Assembly (NCBI GenBank): GCA_013178375.1 | Contig: JABLXQ010000003.1 | Coordinates: forward strand, 62,001 to 126,000 | Direction of reading: 5' to 3' | Source of the DNA: Gammaproteobacteria bacterium | Lineage (GTDB): Bacteria > Pseudomonadota > Gammaproteobacteria > Pseudomonadales > Ketobacteraceae | Length of the DNA stretch: 64,000 nt | Shown: in pieces, positions 52,342-61,555 of the stretch | Position numbering within the stretch: the first letter of the stretch is position 1 | Layout: every line of letters begins with the position of its first letter | The notes under the pieces: model-generated | Databases searched by the model: none | Told to the model about the DNA's origin: nothing | Seen by the model: only the letters and a program-made list of their open reading frames with translations | Program-made: the position numbers and the translations under genes

Positions 52342-52797
52342 TCAGAGTGAATTAATTGTCGCGCGCGGTGACTGGTCGGCCACGTTTTTGGATTCGAAGG
52401 CGAGTGCGGGGGCGTCCAGGCTGGATGTCAACAGGGATAAATGCTGTTGCACCCAGTGCAGGTCGATCACGTTGCCTTCCAGCATGCGGCCGAGGGGCGA
52501 GCGTTCCTGCAGCAGCTTGTGTGTTTCCCGCAGCCAGTGGCACAGATGCAGGTCGTTGTGGCAGCGTTGCCGCAGGGCGTCGTCGATGTGAAGCAGGTAG
52601 GAAATGCGTTCGAGGGTGTCGCGGGGGAGGGTGCCGGTCTTGCCGTTTTTCCAGTTGGCGTAGGTGGAAGTGGCGGTGAGTCCCAGCAGTGTCATGGCCT
52701 CCGGTCGGGAGAGTTGCCACCGCTGCGCCACGTTGAAGAATCCCTTCAGGGCCAGTTGGGCAATGCCGCGGCGGGCATCGATGTCCTCGCTGTACAT
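52342..52797 (-). CDS. Xre/MbcA-ParS-type antitoxin-like DNA-binding protein (orphan)
   Basis: A 151-residue protein with an N-terminal helix-turn-helix (ALKGFFNVAQRWQLSRPEAM through YANWKNGKTGTLP) and a C-terminal domain resembling the toxin-binding domain of MbcA/ParS/Xre antitoxins (SPLGRMLEGNVIDLHWVQQH). These are normally paired with a RES-domain toxin, but no RES gene is adjacent: the neighbours are an oxidoreductase and an acyl-CoA synthetase. The start at 52797 (MYSEDIDARRG) has AGGTGA upstream. It may be a solitary regulator. Confidence 0.75.
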   Translation of the reverse strand: MYSEDIDARRGIAQLALKGFFNVAQRWQLSRPEAMTLLGLTATSTYANWKNGKTGTLPRDTLERISYLLHIDDALRQRCHNDLHLCHWLRETHKLLQERSPLGRMLEGNVIDLHWVQQHLSLLTSSLDAPALAFESKNVADQSPRATINSL

Positions 52798-52840
52798 GGC
52801 TTCACCTTTGATATGGGTTTTATTGGTTATAGCAAAGGTC

Positions 52841-52876
52841 AAAAAAAAGGCCAACACGGAGAGTGTCGGCCTTTTG
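52841..52876 (-). terminator. Terminator of the acyl-CoA synthetase gene
   Basis: Stem AAAAGGCC-ACAC with GTGT-GGCCTTTT (one mismatch), then a T8 run on the minus strand. Confidence 0.85.
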
Positions 52877-52899
52877 GGTAAAACGCTGTCTGAAACGGA

Positions 52900-54738
52900 T
52901 CAGTAGCGGTATTTTCCGGCGTTGATATCTGCCAGAACCTGATCGGTGACGAGCACGTATTCGTCGCTGCCGGGCAGCAGGGCGTACACGGGTTCACCGT
53001 TGGTTTTGGCCGGGTTGAAGCCTTCTTCCTTCAAATGGGATTTCTGGTATTTGAAGGTGCCAGTGGTTTCCATCGACTTCTTCACGCGCAGGAACAGGGG
53101 AACCGCGTAGACAGGCATCTGCGCTTTCAGGAAGCGGTAGATATCCTTGAAATCCAGCTGTTCCACCGGTACCGACGGGGTGATTGACGCCATGCCGGCG
53201 CGGCCGTTGGTGTTGGGAATTTCCACACCGTAGGCCACCGCTTCGGAAATCTGCGGGTGATCCGACACCAGGTTTTCCACCTCGGTGGTGGAGACGTTCT
53301 CGCCTTTCCAGCGGTAGGTGTCACCCAGACGGTCGACGAACTGGGCGTGGCCGAAGCCGATGTCGCGCAGCATGTCACCAGTGTTGAACCAGCGGTCGCC
53401 TTTCTCGAACACGTCGGTGAGGATGACCTTTTTGGTTTTTTCCGGATCGGTGTAGCCGTCCAGCGGTGCCTTGTCGCTGATTTCAGCAATCAGCAGACCC
53501 TGGCCACCTTTCTTGGCCTGGATCATGAAGCCGTCGGCACCGCGCTTGGGTTCTTCTTTCTCTTTGTCGTATTCCACCAGCACCCAGCGCATGGGTGAGA
53601 AGCCCACGGTGTTGTCGAAGTTGAAGATGTTGGTGAAACCGATGTTGCCGTCAGAGGCTGCGTACAGTTCGCAGATTTCCTCGATCTTGAAACGGTCCTT
53701 GAACGGCATCCAGACGTTGGGACGCAGGCCGTTGCCGATCATCTTGCGCACCGGGTTGTTGGCGTCGTCCGCCTGGGGTGGCTGGTCCAGCAGGTAGCGG
53801 CAGAGTTCGCCCACGTAGCCGATGGCGGTGGCGTTGAACTTGCGCGCGTCCTTCCAGAAGTTGGAGGCGCTGAATTTGCGGCGGATGGCGAAACCGGCAG
53901 CACCGGCTACGGCAGAGCCCCAGCAGACACACAGGCCGGTGGCGTGGTAGAGCGGCAGGGTGGAGTACATGACGTCGCGGGGGCCGAGGCGCATGGCCAT
54001 GATGCCGAAGCCGCCGTAGGCTTTCATCCAGCGGCCGTGGCGGAAGATGCCCGCCTTGGGCAGACCGGTGGTGCCGGAGGTGTAGATGTAGAAACAGGGA
54101 TCGTTCAGGTAGATCTGGTTGGTGGAATCCGGGTTGTGGGTGGGGCTGTTGGCGGATTCGGTGGCCAGGTTCTTGTAGCCTTTGGGTGCCACGCCGGGAT
54201 CGCGGGTGGTGTCCTTGTCGGCCAGGAAGTAAACCATGTCCGGTTTGACTTCGAGTTCGCCGCGGACTTCGTCGAAGGATTCCACCAGCTCTTCGCCCAC
54301 GATGGCCGCTTTCGGCTTCACCAGATTGAAGCTGTGGATCAGCACTTTCTGGGTCTGTGATGTGTTCAGCATGGCGGAGACGGCGCCGATCTTGGCGACG
54401 GCCAGTACGGTGACCAGCAGCTCGGGGCGGTTTTCGATGAACACGGCCACGACGTCGCCTTTCTTGATGCCCTGGCTGGTGAGGTAATGGGCGTAACGGT
54501 TGGCCCACTGGTTCACTTCGTCGTAGGTGAAGCGCACGTTTTCATACAGCAGTGCGGAGCCACGGGGATTGTTCTTTACTGCCTGTTCGAAGGTCCAGCC
54601 CAGGCCGCAGGGACGTGCCGGATCCTTGTTGTTGCTGATACGGAGTCCTTTGATTATCCGGGGCAGATTACGCATCAGAAAAGGTGCTTTCTTCAGCATC
54701 ATGCCCCAGGTGATCACATCAGTAGTACTGCTAGTCAT
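52900..54738 (-). CDS. atuH: Very-long-chain/branched acyl-CoA synthetase (AtuH-like)
   Basis: A 612-residue ANL-superfamily acyl-CoA ligase of the FATP/FadD6 group. The AMP-binding P-loop YIYTSGTTGLPK, the motif VEIPNTNGRAGMA with the late region FVDRLGDTYRWKGENVSTTE, and FKYQKSHLKEEGF at the C-terminus (catalytic Lys region) are clear. It would activate citronellic, geranic or other branched fatty acids to CoA esters. Pseudomonas aeruginosa encodes atuH after atuF-atuG; here an atuG counterpart is missing and a 285-base gap separates it from atuF. The start at 54738 replaces a longer frame without homology. Confidence 0.8.
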   Translation of the reverse strand: MTSSTTDVITWGMMLKKAPFLMRNLPRIIKGLRISNNKDPARPCGLGWTFEQAVKNNPRGSALLYENVRFTYDEVNQWANRYAHYLTSQGIKKGDVVAVFIENRPELLVTVLAVAKIGAVSAMLNTSQTQKVLIHSFNLVKPKAAIVGEELVESFDEVRGELEVKPDMVYFLADKDTTRDPGVAPKGYKNLATESANSPTHNPDSTNQIYLNDPCFYIYTSGTTGLPKAGIFRHGRWMKAYGGFGIMAMRLGPRDVMYSTLPLYHATGLCVCWGSAVAGAAGFAIRRKFSASNFWKDARKFNATAIGYVGELCRYLLDQPPQADDANNPVRKMIGNGLRPNVWMPFKDRFKIEEICELYAASDGNIGFTNIFNFDNTVGFSPMRWVLVEYDKEKEEPKRGADGFMIQAKKGGQGLLIAEISDKAPLDGYTDPEKTKKVILTDVFEKGDRWFNTGDMLRDIGFGHAQFVDRLGDTYRWKGENVSTTEVENLVSDHPQISEAVAYGVEIPNTNGRAGMASITPSVPVEQLDFKDIYRFLKAQMPVYAVPLFLRVKKSMETTGTFKYQKSHLKEEGFNPAKTNGEPVYALLPGSDEYVLVTDQVLADINAGKYRY

Positions 54739-55023
54739 GCTACCCCCCGCGAGGAAGTCCAGTTGATTTGAAACGAAAGCCAAGTCATCCAGTGACGGCC
54801 AGTTTTGGGTGTTTTTTAAGGTGGAAATGTCAGGCGCGCAACGACAGGGAAACGAATGAAGCACGCCGTATTTTGTTATTAACTTCGACTTATTATCCAC
54901 TTCGCGTCGGGCGTACGATAACCGCAAGCCCAACCCTGTTCAAGCCTTGGCGGACGAAATCGCCGCCGCGTCAGGGGTATTCCGGCCAGGCTGGCTACTG
55001 GCCGGAAAGGTGCCCTGTGCAGC

Positions 55024-56970
55024 CTATTTCGCCTCGGGTTTCAGCAAGATCATGACCTGCCGGGATTTTAGCTGGGTACCCTTGGTGACCAGAATGGAGT
55101 CAACAGTACCATCTATGTCCGCCCGCAGGGGGTGTTCCATTTTCATGGCTTCCAGAATGGCCAGTGTGGCACCCTTGCTGACCTGCTGACCCTGTTCGAC
55201 CAGCACGGCCACAACGTTGCCATCCATGGGCGCGACGATGCGACCGGAGCCGGCGGCGTCGGCCTTGCGTACCGGGGCGTGGGTGACGATGTTGGCGCTG
55301 AGAGTCTGGCCGGCGCAGTCGAGCCAGAGTTGTTTTCCTTCTATATGGAACCAGCCGTTGCGGCGAATGCCATCGATCAGGGCGGTCACCCGGTTGTGGC
55401 CCTGTTCCAGCAACTGGAGTTCGACGGCGAAGTCCGGCCCTTTGACCTGGCAGGTCTGCCCGGCGTCGGTGATCACATCCAGGTGCAGCGGTTTGTCGCC
55501 GATCTGCAGCAACACGGGCGTGGTGCGGTGCGGATTGGGGGCACCCGGCTGGCTGTGATGACGGGTCCAGAGCGCGGCGGCCAGGGCGGCAATGGCCGGT
55601 GTGAACGCAGGCGGCGGCACCAGGGCCTGCTGGTGCTGGCTGATGAAGGCGGTGGTGGCGCCCCCTTCCATAAAGGACGGCTGGGTGATCAGCTGCCGCA
55701 GGAAGTGCTTGTTGGTGGTAGTGCCCAGCAGCACGGTGTTTTCCAGCAGGCGGTCGAGCTTGCGGATGGCGGTGGTGCGGTCGGGTGCGCTGGCGATCAT
55801 CTTGGCCAGCATGGAATCATAGAAGGGGCTGATGTCGCTGCCGACGCGGATGCCGTGGTCGGCGCGGGTGCCGGGCAGGTCTTCCCAGTGCCAGAAATGA
55901 ACCGGGCCGGTCTGCGGCAGATAGTTCTGCGCCGGGTCTTCAGCATACAGGCGCACTTCAATCGCGTGGCCCCTGAGTTCGATTTCGTGCTGCTGCAACG
56001 GCAGCGGTTCGCCGGTGGCCACCCGCAGCTGCCATTCCACCAGATCCTGCCCCGTGACCAGTTCGGTGACCGGGTGCTCCACCTGCAGGCGCGTGTTCAT
56101 TTCCAGAAAATAGAAGTCGCCGCTGGTATCCAGCAGGAACTCCACGGTGCCGGCGCCGACGTAATCCACCAGCTTCGCCACGCTCACCGCAGCGGCACCC
56201 ATGCGGGCGCGCAGTTCGGCATTCACGGCGGGCGAGGGCGCTTCCTCCACCACTTTTTGATGGCGACGCTGGATCGAGCAGTCGCGCTCGCCCAGATGGA
56301 CGATGTTGCCGTGGGTGTCGCCAAAAATCTGGATTTCCACATGGCGCGGATTGATGACGGCTTTTTCCAGAATCAGTTCACCGGAGCCGAAGGCATTCTC
56401 CGCTTCCGAGCGCGCGGATTTGAGTGCGGCGTCCAGTTCGCCCAGATCGCTGATCAGGCGCATGCCGCGGCCGCCGCCACCGGCCGAGGCCTTGATCATC
56501 AACGGGGTGCCAATGCGGGCGGCTTCTTTTTTTAGAGTGTCGAGGGCCTGGTCTTCGCCGTCGTAGCCGGGAATGGTGGGCACGTTATGCTTCTGCACCG
56601 CGATTTTCGATTGCCGTTTCGATCCCATCAGTTCAATGGCGCGGGCGGTGGGGCCGATGAACAGGATGTGGTTGTCGGCGCAGGCTTGCGCGAAGGCGGC
56701 GTTTTCCGACAGAAAACCGTAACCGGGATGAATCGCGTCGGCGCCGGCTTTTTTGGCGGCGGCGATGATGGCGGCAATGTTGAGATAGGATTGCCCCACG
56801 GCGGAGGGACCGATGTGCACGGCTTCGTCTGCCTGCGTGACGTGGAAGGCGTTGGCATCGGCGTCGCTGTAGACCGCCACGGTGCGATACCCCATTTTCT
56901 TCGCGGTGCGCATGACACGGGCGGCGATTTCACCGCGATTGGCCACCAGCAGTTTGGTAAAAACCGGCAT
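55024..56970 (-). CDS. atuF: Geranyl-CoA carboxylase alpha (biotin) subunit
   Basis: A 648-residue biotin-containing subunit: N-terminal biotin carboxylase (1-450; KLLVANRGEIAARVMRTAKK, ASAGGGGRGMRLI, FYFLEMNTRLQVEHPVTE), a linker, and a biotinyl domain with EAMKM, the biotinylated Lys being Lys610. It carboxylates biotin for AtuC, which transfers CO2 to geranyl-CoA or an analogue. Very close in type to methylcrotonyl-CoA carboxylase; the assignment to atu rests on the linked AtuA and AtuB genes. Starts 15 bases after atuE. Confidence 0.9.
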   Translation of the reverse strand: MPVFTKLLVANRGEIAARVMRTAKKMGYRTVAVYSDADANAFHVTQADEAVHIGPSAVGQSYLNIAAIIAAAKKAGADAIHPGYGFLSENAAFAQACADNHILFIGPTARAIELMGSKRQSKIAVQKHNVPTIPGYDGEDQALDTLKKEAARIGTPLMIKASAGGGGRGMRLISDLGELDAALKSARSEAENAFGSGELILEKAVINPRHVEIQIFGDTHGNIVHLGERDCSIQRRHQKVVEEAPSPAVNAELRARMGAAAVSVAKLVDYVGAGTVEFLLDTSGDFYFLEMNTRLQVEHPVTELVTGQDLVEWQLRVATGEPLPLQQHEIELRGHAIEVRLYAEDPAQNYLPQTGPVHFWHWEDLPGTRADHGIRVGSDISPFYDSMLAKMIASAPDRTTAIRKLDRLLENTVLLGTTTNKHFLRQLITQPSFMEGGATTAFISQHQQALVPPPAFTPAIAALAAALWTRHHSQPGAPNPHRTTPVLLQIGDKPLHLDVITDAGQTCQVKGPDFAVELQLLEQGHNRVTALIDGIRRNGWFHIEGKQLWLDCAGQTLSANIVTHAPVRKADAAGSGRIVAPMDGNVVAVLVEQGQQVSKGATLAILEAMKMEHPLRADIDGTVDSILVTKGTQLKSRQVMILLKPEAK

Positions 56971-56985
56971 CTGAATCCTCGACCT

Positions 56986-57792
56986 TTATTGAGCCCAGCT
57001 GGGCGGACGTTTTTGCACGAATGCAACGGTGCCTTCAGTGCCCTCGGCGCTTTGTACGGCGGCTGCGAATTCCAGCGCGGCGGTATCGAGCAGTTTTTCC
57101 ATCTCGACCTTGCCCACTCGATGCATGAGCGCCTTGGTGTTGCGGTTGGCTTCAGGCGCACACCGTTTCACTTTGTTCAGCACATCGTTGAGCAGCTTTT
57201 CAATGTCGCCGGCATCCTGCGCGAGAAAGTGCGCAATCCCCAGACGGACGGCTTCCGCACCATCGAAACGTTCGCCCAGCAGCGCCAGCCGGCGCGCCTG
57301 GGTGAGGCCGATGCGCTGCACCACGAACGGGGCAATCTGGGCAGGAATCACGCCCAGGCTGGTTTCCGGCATGCCGAATTGCGCGTTGTGCGCAGCGATG
57401 CCCACGTCGGAAACGCAGGCCAGACCGAAGCCACCGCCCAGCACTGCGCCTTCCAGCACGGTGATCAGCACTTGCGGCAATTCGTTGGCGCGCAACATCA
57501 CACGGCCAAACGCGCGGTTCAGTTCATAGAAGGATGAGGTGGCATCGGTCGTTGCCGCCATGGCTTTGGCGCGGGCGTTGGCCATGTCCTTGATGTCGCC
57601 ACCAGCGCAGAAATGGCCGTTACAACCGCGAATGACCACGGCGCGCACGCTGCGGTCGTCCTGCAGTGAATCGAACAGCGCGTCCAGTTCGGTGAGCATG
57701 AACAGGCTCATCGCATTGCGACTTTCCGGCCGGTTCAGCGTGACATGCACCGTGAATCCGAAACGTTCAATCAACAGGGTGGAATCGCTCAT
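56986..57792 (-). CDS. atuE: Isohexenylglutaconyl-CoA hydratase-type enoyl-CoA hydratase
   Basis: A 268-residue crotonase-fold enzyme. The oxyanion-hole blocks RGCNGHFCAGGDIKDM and LEGAVLGGGFGLACVSDV and the catalytic region QFGMPETSLGVIP are present. In the Atu pathway it hydrates isohexenylglutaconyl-CoA, the carboxylated product of AtuC/AtuF. The start 57792 gives MSDSTLLIERFGF; the longer frame reads back into atuD in another frame and is rejected. The gap to atuD is 8 bases. Confidence 0.9.
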   Translation of the reverse strand: MSDSTLLIERFGFTVHVTLNRPESRNAMSLFMLTELDALFDSLQDDRSVRAVVIRGCNGHFCAGGDIKDMANARAKAMAATTDATSSFYELNRAFGRVMLRANELPQVLITVLEGAVLGGGFGLACVSDVGIAAHNAQFGMPETSLGVIPAQIAPFVVQRIGLTQARRLALLGERFDGAEAVRLGIAHFLAQDAGDIEKLLNDVLNKVKRCAPEANRNTKALMHRVGKVEMEKLLDTAALEFAAAVQSAEGTEGTVAFVQKRPPSWAQ

Positions 57793-57800
57793 TTGGATAC

Positions 57801-58967
57801 CTATTTCTTTTTGCCCGGAAGAATGTCCATGGTCTTGCAGATGATGCCGAGCATGACTTCGTCGGCGCCGCCACCGATGGAGGCGAGGCGGCTGTCGCGA
57901 TAGGAGCGCGATACCATGTTGTCCCACATGAAACCCATGCCGCCCCAGAACTGCAGACAGCCATCGCTGACTTCGCGGGCAAGGCGCCCGGCTTTGAGTT
58001 TGCACATGGACGCCAGCTGCAGCACACGCTGCGGATTCTCGCCATTGATATAGCTTTCACAGGTGCCGTACACCAGTGCACGCAGCGCTTCCACTTCGGT
58101 CTGCAGTTCCGCCAGTTTGAAATGCACGTATTGATTGTCGATCAGCGGCTGGTCGAAGGCGTGACGTTCTTTCGTGTAGGCAATAGTGGCCTTGATCACG
58201 CCTTCCAGACCACCGATGGCATTGGCTGCACCCCACATGCGCTCCTCCTGGAACTGCATCATCTGGATCATGAAACCCTGACCTTCTGCACCGATCAGAT
58301 TGCGGCGTGGAACCCGCACATTGTCGAAAAATACCTGCGCGGTGTCGGACGAACGCATGCCGAGTTTGTTCAGCGGTTGCGACAGCGAAATGCCGGCGGC
58401 GTCGCGTGGTACCACGATCAGGGATTTGTTTTTGTGTTTGGCATCGTCGCTGGTGTTGGCGAGCAGGCAGAACCAGTCAGCCTGGGTGGAGTTGGTGATC
58501 CACATCTTGGTGCCATTGATGACGTAGTCGTCGCCCTGTTTGCTGGCACGGGTTTTGATGTTGGCCACGTCGGAACCGGCACCGGGTTCGCTGACGGCGA
58601 TGGATGCCACCATCTCACCTTTGATTGCGGGTGCGAGGTATTGCTTGCAGATTTCCTCGGAGCCGAAACGCGCCAGTGCCGGTGTGGCCATGTCGGTCTG
58701 CACGCCGATCGCCAGCGGTACGCCACCGCAGTGAGCACGACCGAATTCTTCCGCTGCCACCAGGTTGTAGGAATAATCCAGTCCCATGCCGCCGTGGGCT
58801 TCCGGTTTGCTGATGCCGAGCAGACCAAGATCGCCGAGTTTTTTGAACAGCGCATGAGCAGGGAAGGGTGGTTTGGTTTCCCATTCCTCAACGAAAGGAT
58901 TGATTTCCCTTTCGACAAAATTGCGCACAGTGCGGCGGATTTCTTCGTGTTCCTGGGTGAATTTCAT
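57801..58967 (-). CDS. atuD: Citronellyl-CoA dehydrogenase-type acyl-CoA dehydrogenase
   Basis: A 388-residue FAD-dependent acyl-CoA dehydrogenase. FAD-binding blocks MVASIAVSEPGAGSDVANIK, KMWITNSTQADWFC and QFWGGMGFMWDN are typical; the last carries the C-terminal FAD motif. In the pathway it oxidises citronellyl-CoA to geranyl-CoA. It follows atuC after 88 bases and precedes atuE. Confidence 0.92.
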   Translation of the reverse strand: MKFTQEHEEIRRTVRNFVEREINPFVEEWETKPPFPAHALFKKLGDLGLLGISKPEAHGGMGLDYSYNLVAAEEFGRAHCGGVPLAIGVQTDMATPALARFGSEEICKQYLAPAIKGEMVASIAVSEPGAGSDVANIKTRASKQGDDYVINGTKMWITNSTQADWFCLLANTSDDAKHKNKSLIVVPRDAAGISLSQPLNKLGMRSSDTAQVFFDNVRVPRRNLIGAEGQGFMIQMMQFQEERMWGAANAIGGLEGVIKATIAYTKERHAFDQPLIDNQYVHFKLAELQTEVEALRALVYGTCESYINGENPQRVLQLASMCKLKAGRLAREVSDGCLQFWGGMGFMWDNMVSRSYRDSRLASIGGGADEVMLGIICKTMDILPGKKK

Positions 58968-59055
58968 GGGTGATTCCTCTGTAATAATTGTTTGCGCCAG
59001 CGAGCGAGGTAGATCAAATATTTCTCGTCAAAAGTCTTTCGTCAAAAGATCCGGA

Positions 59056-60672
59056 TCAAAGCCGTGCCACACCGAAGGCGTTGCCCTGCAGCGGGCGCCG
59101 TTCCGCCTCGCGGCAGACATCCAGCACATAGGCCAGAATCTTGCGGGTATCACGCGGATCAATCAGGCCGTCGTCCCACAGATGCGCGGTGCCATACAGC
59201 GCGGTGGACTGCTTTTCCAGATTGATCGCCGTGCTTTGTTCCAGCAGGTCCAGCACTTTTTCGTCCGGCTCCATGCCCATGGCGCGCTGTTTCTGCTCCG
59301 CCACAATGCGCAGCACCTTGCCGGCCTGGGCGCCACCCATCACTGCGGTCTTGTTATTGGGCCAGGCGAAAATGAAATGCGGGTCGAGGCCGCGTCCGCA
59401 CATGGCATAGTTGCCCGCGCCGTAAGAGCCGCCTACCACCACGGAAAATTTCGGCACCCGCGCATTGGCCACGGCCTGAATCATCTTCGAGCCGTGCTTG
59501 ATGATGCCGTTGCGTTCCGATTCGGTGCCCACCATGAAGCCGGTGGTGTTGTGCAGGAACAGCAGCGGACGCCGGGTCTGGTCGCACAGCTGGATGAACT
59601 GTGCCGCCTTGGTCGCGCCGGCCGGCGTAATCGGGCCGTTGTTGCCGATCACACCAATGGCATGACCTTCGATTTCGCACCAGCCACAAATCGTCTGCTG
59701 ATCGAATTCATATTTGAAATCGAGGAAGTCAGAACCGTCGGCGATACGGGCGACGATCTCGCGACAATCGTAGGGACGCTTGGGGTCGTTCGGCACTACG
59801 CCCAGCAGTTCGTCGCTGCTGTAAAGCGGTTCGCAGAAGGCTTTCTTCGTCAGCGTTGGCAGCGCATCGTTCCAGGGAATCTTGCGCAGGATCTCCCGCG
59901 CCAGACGAATGCCATCGGTATCGTTTTCCGCCAGATATTCCGCCGTGCCGGAGACTTGCGCATGCATTTCCGCGCCGCCCAGATCCTCATCGTGGGCGAT
60001 TTCCCCCGTAGCCGCTTTCAACAGGGGCGGGCCAGCCAGAAACATCTTGGTGCGCTTGCGCACGGCAATGATGTAGTCCGACAAGCCGGGCTGATACGCA
60101 CCACCGGCAGTGGCATTGCCATGTACTACCGTGATCTGTGGAATTCCCGCAGCAGACAGTCGCGCCTGATTGGCAAACGTCCGTGCGCCTTCCACAAAAA
60201 TTTCGCCGGCATAATTCAGGTTGGCGCCACCGCTTTCCGACAGTGTGATGGTCGGCAGTTTATTCTGTGCCACGATTTCCTGCAGGCGCAGGGATTTGTG
60301 CAATCCTGCCGGCGAGATGGTGCCGCCTTTTACCGCGCTGTTGTTGGCCACCACCATGCAGCGGATGCCTTCCACATAACCGATGCCGGCGATGACACCG
60401 CCGCCGGCACTGCTGCCATCCCGGTCATCGTGCATCAGATGGCCTGCCAGCGACATCAATTCCAGAAACGGCGAGCCCGGGTCCAGCAGACGGTTGATCC
60501 GCTCCCGTGGCAACAGTTGCCCGCGCTTGTCAAATTTCGGTTTGGCTTTCGCCTCTGTCGCCATCACCGATTCCTCGATGGTGCGGAATTCCTGCACCAG
60601 TTTCAACATCTGCTCGGCGTTGGCTTTGAATTCGTCCCCGGCGGGGTTCAGCAGGCTTTCATACACCGGCAT
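59056..60672 (-). CDS. atuC: Geranyl-CoA carboxylase beta (carboxyltransferase) subunit
   Basis: A 538-residue carboxyltransferase of the acyl-CoA carboxylase type (PccB/MccB). Family blocks include KFDKRGQLLPRERINRLLD, GGGVIAGIGYVEGIRCMVVA, the oxyanion region GGANLNYAGEIFVEGAR, and VVVGGSYGAGNYAMCGRGLD. It carboxylates the CoA ester with carboxybiotin from AtuF. It starts 2 bases after the atuB stop. Confidence 0.93.
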   Translation of the reverse strand: MPVYESLLNPAGDEFKANAEQMLKLVQEFRTIEESVMATEAKAKPKFDKRGQLLPRERINRLLDPGSPFLELMSLAGHLMHDDRDGSSAGGGVIAGIGYVEGIRCMVVANNSAVKGGTISPAGLHKSLRLQEIVAQNKLPTITLSESGGANLNYAGEIFVEGARTFANQARLSAAGIPQITVVHGNATAGGAYQPGLSDYIIAVRKRTKMFLAGPPLLKAATGEIAHDEDLGGAEMHAQVSGTAEYLAENDTDGIRLAREILRKIPWNDALPTLTKKAFCEPLYSSDELLGVVPNDPKRPYDCREIVARIADGSDFLDFKYEFDQQTICGWCEIEGHAIGVIGNNGPITPAGATKAAQFIQLCDQTRRPLLFLHNTTGFMVGTESERNGIIKHGSKMIQAVANARVPKFSVVVGGSYGAGNYAMCGRGLDPHFIFAWPNNKTAVMGGAQAGKVLRIVAEQKQRAMGMEPDEKVLDLLEQSTAINLEKQSTALYGTAHLWDDGLIDPRDTRKILAYVLDVCREAERRPLQGNAFGVARL

Positions 60673-60674
60673 TT

Positions 60675-61553
60675 TTATTTACCTTCGTCATCCAGAAAAA
60701 GAGCGGGAACGATTTCCCGATGGAAGCCGTCGTAAGGTTTGGAATTCTTGTGCGCCTGCAACGGATAAATTGCCACATTGCCCTGTGAGGCGGCCCCGTC
60801 GATGCGCACGGTAGTGCCGCTGACAAACGCCGCACCATCACTCAGCAAAAAGCAGATGCTGCTGCTGACTTCCGCTTCATTGCCCATGCGTCCCAGCGGC
60901 ACGGCCGCTTTCAACGTTTTGATGACGGCCTTGAAGCTGTCGGGATAGGTGTCCATGCCGCTTGACGTAATCCAGCCCGGCGCCACGGCATTCACCCGCA
61001 CGCCGGCATGGCCCCATTCATAGGCCGCCGTCTGCGTGAAATTCACCATGCCCGCACGTGCGGCACCCGAGTGTCCCATGCCCGGCATGCCATTCCACAT
61101 GTCGGCGACAATGTTGACGATGGAACCACCGTGGCTGCTCATGCTCTGGTTGAACACTTCCCGCGCCATCAAAAAGCCGCCGGTGAGATTGGTGTTGATC
61201 ACTGCATCCCAGCCTTTTTTGGAGATGGCCATCAGGGGGGAGGGAAACTGGCCGCCGGCGTTGTTCACCAGACCGTGAATGATTTTGTTTTCCGCCACAA
61301 TTTTGCTGACAGTGCCCCGCACGGATTCCTCGTCGCGAATATCGCAGGCAAAACCGGAACAGCGGCCGCCATCTTCGCGAATTTCCGCCATCACCTTGTC
61401 CAGTTTTTCCTGCTTGCGGCCGATCAGCACTACGTTTGCGCCCAGCGCCGCCAGTTCGTGCGCGGTGCAACGGCCGATGCCGCTGCCACCACCGGTGACG
61501 ATGATGGTCTTGTTCTTGAAGAGTTCAGGATGAAATACGGAGCGATATCCCAT
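60675..61553 (-). CDS. atuB: Short-chain dehydrogenase/reductase, PECR/DECR-like
   Basis: A 292-residue short-chain dehydrogenase. NAD(P)-binding TGGGSGIG at residues 20-27 and VNNAGG are present. The usual Tyr-x-x-x-Lys active site is replaced by the block MGHSGAARAGMVNFTQTAAY (residues 159-178); the same HSGAARAG block occurs in trans-2-enoyl-CoA reductases of the PECR type. So it probably acts on enoyl-CoA or dienoyl-CoA groups, such as the double bond in geranyl derivatives. It lies between atuA and atuC with 2-base gaps. Confidence 0.85.
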   Translation of the reverse strand: MGYRSVFHPELFKNKTIIVTGGGSGIGRCTAHELAALGANVVLIGRKQEKLDKVMAEIREDGGRCSGFACDIRDEESVRGTVSKIVAENKIIHGLVNNAGGQFPSPLMAISKKGWDAVINTNLTGGFLMAREVFNQSMSSHGGSIVNIVADMWNGMPGMGHSGAARAGMVNFTQTAAYEWGHAGVRVNAVAPGWITSSGMDTYPDSFKAVIKTLKAAVPLGRMGNEAEVSSSICFLLSDGAAFVSGTTVRIDGAASQGNVAIYPLQAHKNSKPYDGFHREIVPALFLDDEGK

Positions 61554-61555
61554 GA

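Noticed and set aside
52342..52797. Complete RES-Xre toxin-antitoxin module
   Set aside because: No RES-domain reading frame lies on either side.
58873..60735. Plus-strand ORF of 620 codons opposite atuC
   Set aside because: It is the antisense frame of an intact carboxyltransferase.
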